Program-made: the position numbers and the translations under genes
Shown: positions 60,907 to 64,000 of the stretch, piece by piece
How the letters are laid out: the number at the start of each line of letters is the position of its first letter
Position numbering within the stretch: position 1 is the stretch's first letter
Assembly (NCBI GenBank): GCA_023954375.1
Contig: JAMLIC010000044.1
Span: 1 to 64,000 of the forward strand
Origin: Planctomycetota bacterium
Lineage (GTDB): Bacteria > Planctomycetota > J058
Direction: 5' to 3'
Length of the DNA: 64,000 bases
The notes under the pieces: model-generated
What the model was told of the DNA's origin: nothing
The model's input: only the letters and a program-made list of their open reading frames with translations
The model's database searches: none

Positions 60907-61719
60907 TCACGGTCGCTCAGCCTCGCATCGGCGCACGACCGGCTCCACCCAGCACCGCTGCTTGTGGCCGCGCGCCTCGTAGCTCTGCCGGGTCTCCTCC
61001 GCCTCCGCGGCGCTCGGGTGGCAGGACACGGCGAAGGTGTTCCCGTTGTCGTCCTGGCGCATGAGCCTCCAGACCTGCTCGGGCCGGGTCGTGCCGAGCC
61101 TGCGCGCGATGTCCTCGCCGTCGATCCACCACGCCCGCAACGCGCGACGCGCTGCATCCAGCACGGCGGCGCGCCCCGACACGCGCGAGGCGGAGGCCAT
61201 GGCGTCGTGGAAGGCCTCGTCGCCGTCCTCGACCCGGTTGACGAGGTGGTGCCTGATGAACGCGCGCGCGAAGCCGACCACGGGGCTCCCACCTGGGCTC
61301 GCCTGGCGCCGCGAGTCGGACTCGATGCCGGGTGCGAGGACGAGGCGCGCGAGCTCGTCCGCGCCTCGCGGATCCGTGAGCTCCACGGCCGCCAGGAGCG
61401 CACGCAGCGCGGCCTGGCCGTCCTCGTCGAGCAGCGTGTACCAGAAGAGCTCGCTCTCTCCGGACGCGGCGCGGCTGCCCGCGTCGAGCGCGCTCTCCCG
61501 CGCGTCCGCCCGCTGGCGGGCGCTCCGTCTCTCTCCGTCGAGCAGGGCCAGCGCGGCGGCCGCGGCCGGGTCGCCGAGGAAGGCCAGCCACTCGAGGTGG
61601 AGGCGCCGCGTGGCGCCCGCACGTACCCGCTCCACGAGCCAGCGTGCCTCGGCTTCGGGTCCGCCCTCTCGGCGCCACTCGACCTCGCTCGCTCGAACGC
61701 GCTCGTCGCCCACGTGCAC
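60907..61719 (-). CDS. Hypothetical cytoplasmic protein
   Basis: 270 residues from the GTG at 61719; an ATG at 61764 would add 15 residues. VHVGDERVRASEVEWRREGG opens it, then a run of Arg/Ala/Asp-rich helices (HLEWLAFLGDPAAAAALALLDG), FIRHHLVNRVEDGDEAFHDA and a C-terminal WRLMRQDDNGNTFAVSCHPSAAEAE. No family recognised. Composition resembles planctomycete repeat-companion-type proteins, but I cannot assign it. Divergent from the methyltransferase gene with ~100 bases between starts. Confidence 0.55.
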   Translation of the reverse strand: MHVGDERVRASEVEWRREGGPEAEARWLVERVRAGATRRLHLEWLAFLGDPAAAAALALLDGERRSARQRADARESALDAGSRAASGESELFWYTLLDEDGQAALRALLAAVELTDPRGADELARLVLAPGIESDSRRQASPGGSPVVGFARAFIRHHLVNRVEDGDEAFHDAMASASRVSGRAAVLDAARRALRAWWIDGEDIARRLGTTRPEQVWRLMRQDDNGNTFAVSCHPSAAEAEETRQSYEARGHKQRCWVEPVVRRCEAERP

Positions 61720-61824
61720 ACGGTAACCCCGGGCGCCTCGGCTGCTCCGGCCTGGGAGGCCCATCACTGGACACCCGTGGCGGAGGTCGCGTCCTTCGGC
61801 GAGGCTGATCCGGGGGGCGACGAC

Positions 61825-62838
61825 ATGGATCCCGCGCACATCCTTCAGGTCGGGTTCGGCTTCTGGGGCTCGAAGACGCTCCTCAGCGCGGTCGAGCTGG
61901 AGCTGTTCACGCGCCTCGCCCAGGGGCCGCGCACGGCGCTCGAGCTCCAGGAGCAGCTCCGGCTGCATCCGCGCGGGGTGCTCGACTTCCTCGACGCGCT
62001 CGTGGCGCTGAAGCTCCTCGACCGCGACGGCGACGGCGACGGGGCGCGCTACCGCAACACGCCCGAAGGGGCGCGCTTCCTCGACAAGGGCAGCCCGGAC
62101 TACGTGGGCGGGATCCTCGAGATGGCCAACGCCCGCCTCTACCCCTTCTGGGGCGACCTCACCGACGCCTTGCAGACCGGCCGCCCGCAGAACGAGGTCA
62201 AGCGCACGGGCACGGGCATGTTCGAGGAGCTCTACCGCGACCCCGCGCGCCTCGAGCAGTTCATGCGCGCCATGGCGGGGATCTCCGCCGGCAACTTCCG
62301 CGCGTTCGCCGACACGTTCGACTTCGGCCGCTACCGGACGCTCTGCGACGTCGGGGGCGCGACCGGCCAGCTCTCGATCCTGGTCGCGCGTCGGCACGCG
62401 CACATGACGTGCACCACGACGGACCTGCCGGTGGTCGTGCCGATCGCGCGGCGCACGATCGAGGCGGCGGGCCTGCAGGACCGGGTCACGCCGGTCGCCG
62501 TCGACTTCTTCGAGGAGCCGCTCCCCCGGGCCGACGTGATCACCATGGGGATGATCCTGCACGACTGGAACCTCGAGCGGAAGATGCGGCTCATCCGCGC
62601 GGCGTACGACGCGCTCCCGCCCGGCGGCGCGTTCGTGGCCATCGAGAACCTGATCGACGACGCGCGGCGCACCAACGCCTTCGGGCTGCTCATGTCGCTC
62701 AACATGCTGATCGAGTTCGGCGACGCGTTCGACTTCACCGCCGCCGACTTCGAGCGCTGGTGCCGGGAGGTCGGCTTCACCCGGTTCGAGGTCATCCCGC
62801 TGGGCGGCCCGGCGAGCGCGGCCGTCGCCTACAAGTAG
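61825..62838 (+). CDS. SAM-dependent O-methyltransferase (family 2)
   Basis: 337 residues from the ATG at 61825. An N-terminal dimerisation winged-helix part (~1-95: TALELQEQLRLHPRGVLDFLDALVAL) is followed by the Rossmann domain with LCDVGGATGQLS (motif I), TTTDLPVV, a DFFEEPLPRADVI segment, GMILHDW with the catalytic His-Asp context, and PPGGAFVAIENLI. The layout matches plant/bacterial small-molecule O-methyltransferases such as those of carminomycin or hydroxyneurosporene type. Substrate unknown; lone gene. Confidence 0.82.
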   Translation: MDPAHILQVGFGFWGSKTLLSAVELELFTRLAQGPRTALELQEQLRLHPRGVLDFLDALVALKLLDRDGDGDGARYRNTPEGARFLDKGSPDYVGGILEMANARLYPFWGDLTDALQTGRPQNEVKRTGTGMFEELYRDPARLEQFMRAMAGISAGNFRAFADTFDFGRYRTLCDVGGATGQLSILVARRHAHMTCTTTDLPVVVPIARRTIEAAGLQDRVTPVAVDFFEEPLPRADVITMGMILHDWNLERKMRLIRAAYDALPPGGAFVAIENLIDDARRTNAFGLLMSLNMLIEFGDAFDFTAADFERWCREVGFTRFEVIPLGGPASAAVAYK

Positions 62839-62914
62839 CAGCCGTCTCACGATGACATGAGCCTACGCGGCCGTGGTCGCTGGCAGGTCGCGCGCCCGCG
62901 CGAGGAGGCGCACC

Positions 62915-63436
62915 GTGGCGGAGCCGCGCAGAACCGTCGAGGACCTCGTCGAGACCGACCGCTTCGTCCTCTTCTGGAGGCCGCCGGCCGTGTTCAGCCA
63001 GTGGACGCCCGCGGCGTTCACGGTGGACGGCGTGCGCTACACGTCCGCCGAGCAGTTCATGATGGCCGAGAAGGCGCGCCTGTTCAGCGACGAGGCCACC
63101 CGCGCCCGGATCCTCGCCACCGACAGCCCGCGCGAGCAGAAGCGGCTCGGCCGGCAGGTCGCCGGCTTCGACGACGCGGTGTGGGAGCGCGAGCGGCTCG
63201 AGGTCGTCGTGCGCGGCAACCGCGCCAAGTTCTCGCAGGACCCGGCCCTGCTCGCGGCCCTGCTGGCCACCGGCGACAAGGCGCTCGTCGAGGCGAGCCC
63301 GTACGACCGGATCTGGGGCATCGGCCGGCGGCCGACCGACCCGAAGGCGCAAGAGCCCGCGGCGTGGCGCGGCCTGAACCTCCTGGGCGAGGCGCTCGAG
63401 CGGGTCCGGGCCGAGCTGCGCGCCGGCCCCGCCTGA
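62915..63436 (+). CDS. NADAR/YbiA-like N-glycosidase family protein
   Basis: 173 residues from the GTG at 62915 (GAGGAGG upstream); an earlier GTG would be less well supported. FSQWTPAAFTVDG, YTSAEQFMMAEKARLF, VVVRGNRAKFSQDP, LVEASPYDRIWGIG and WRGLNLLGEAL are the complete NADAR/YbiA signature, including the EQFMM and DRIWG residues. Relatives cleave N-glycosidic bonds in riboflavin intermediates or remove ADP-ribose from nucleic acids. The Ser/Thr kinase gene follows 52 bases later. Confidence 0.85.
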   Translation: MAEPRRTVEDLVETDRFVLFWRPPAVFSQWTPAAFTVDGVRYTSAEQFMMAEKARLFSDEATRARILATDSPREQKRLGRQVAGFDDAVWERERLEVVVRGNRAKFSQDPALLAALLATGDKALVEASPYDRIWGIGRRPTDPKAQEPAAWRGLNLLGEALERVRAELRAGPA

Positions 63437-63488
63437 GCGAGGGCCGCGACCGCGGCGCGCGGGGCGCCGCCGTGCCATCCTCGCCGGC

Positions 63489-64000
<512 letters not shown>

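Overview
The window is extremely GC-rich chromosomal DNA from an uncultured-type, Gram-negative, menaquinone-using bacterium. Planctomycetota is the best fit. The reasons are a Hanks-type Ser/Thr kinase with the planctomycete style of opening, a complete-looking futalosine menaquinone set, many outer-membrane and lipoprotein genes, a bacterial enhancer-binding regulator, a CorE-like ECF sigma factor and very heavy use of GTG starts. This is an inference from gene content only; no rRNA is present. The first ~60 bases are G/C homopolymer runs that look like an unreliable contig end.

Region 1 (0.1-7.6 kb): two divergent, related secreted proteins, a Tat-like FAD-dependent lipoprotein oxidoreductase, a large AddB-type nuclease/helicase subunit, a degenerate GGDEF protein fused to a ribbon-helix-helix-like tail, and a single tRNA-Ala(CGC) with a readable promoter and terminator hairpin.

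Region 2 (8.2-20.7 kb, minus strand): one long, translationally coupled operon. Its promoter-proximal half encodes a TPR lipoprotein, an acyl-thioester reductase fused to an SCP2-like domain, a class III aminotransferase, an MMPL/RND exporter, a PaaK/LuxE-like adenylate-forming enzyme and an alpha/beta hydrolase. Its distal half encodes MqnE, MqnA, MqnC and an MqnX-type aminodeoxyfutalosine deaminase, then a DUF1579-like protein. Divergently (20.9-27.0 kb, plus strand) lies mqnD - DAHP synthase - pentahaem cytochrome - 13-haem cytochrome - TPR protein - HEAT lipoprotein - cytochrome b561-like protein. Quinone synthesis is thus physically tied both to a probable membrane-facing multihaem electron-transfer complex and to a probable lipid/amine-modifying module. 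The divergent promoter region holds four copies of a 12-bp repeat that recurs in pairs at 27.0 kb and 58.1 kb.

Region 3 (27-33.3 kb): a secreted unknown, a polytopic glycosyltransferase-like protein, an NtrB/NtrC-like two-component pair and an OprO/P-like porin with an Asp-Pro-Phe repeat.

Region 4 (33.4-55.4 kb): a heavy-metal (probably copper/silver) resistance island. It has two complete RND-adaptor-outer-membrane tripartite pumps, a third TolC-family protein with a multicopper oxidase, a CopA-type P-ATPase with YHS and heavy-metal-binding domains, His- or Cys-rich small exported proteins, and a Cys-rich-tailed ECF sigma factor divergent from copA. A decayed segment (47.8-49.3 kb) with frameshifted gene remains lies in the middle.

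Region 5 (55.6-64 kb): an accessory-looking mixture. It contains an NAD(P)/FAD amine-oxidase-like protein, a WaaP-like kinase whose catalytic Asp position is Asn, a small DUF1040-like protein, a DUF695-RraB protein, an R2K-like ATP-grasp protein, an O-methyltransferase, a NADAR protein and the start of a Ser/Thr kinase cut by the window end.
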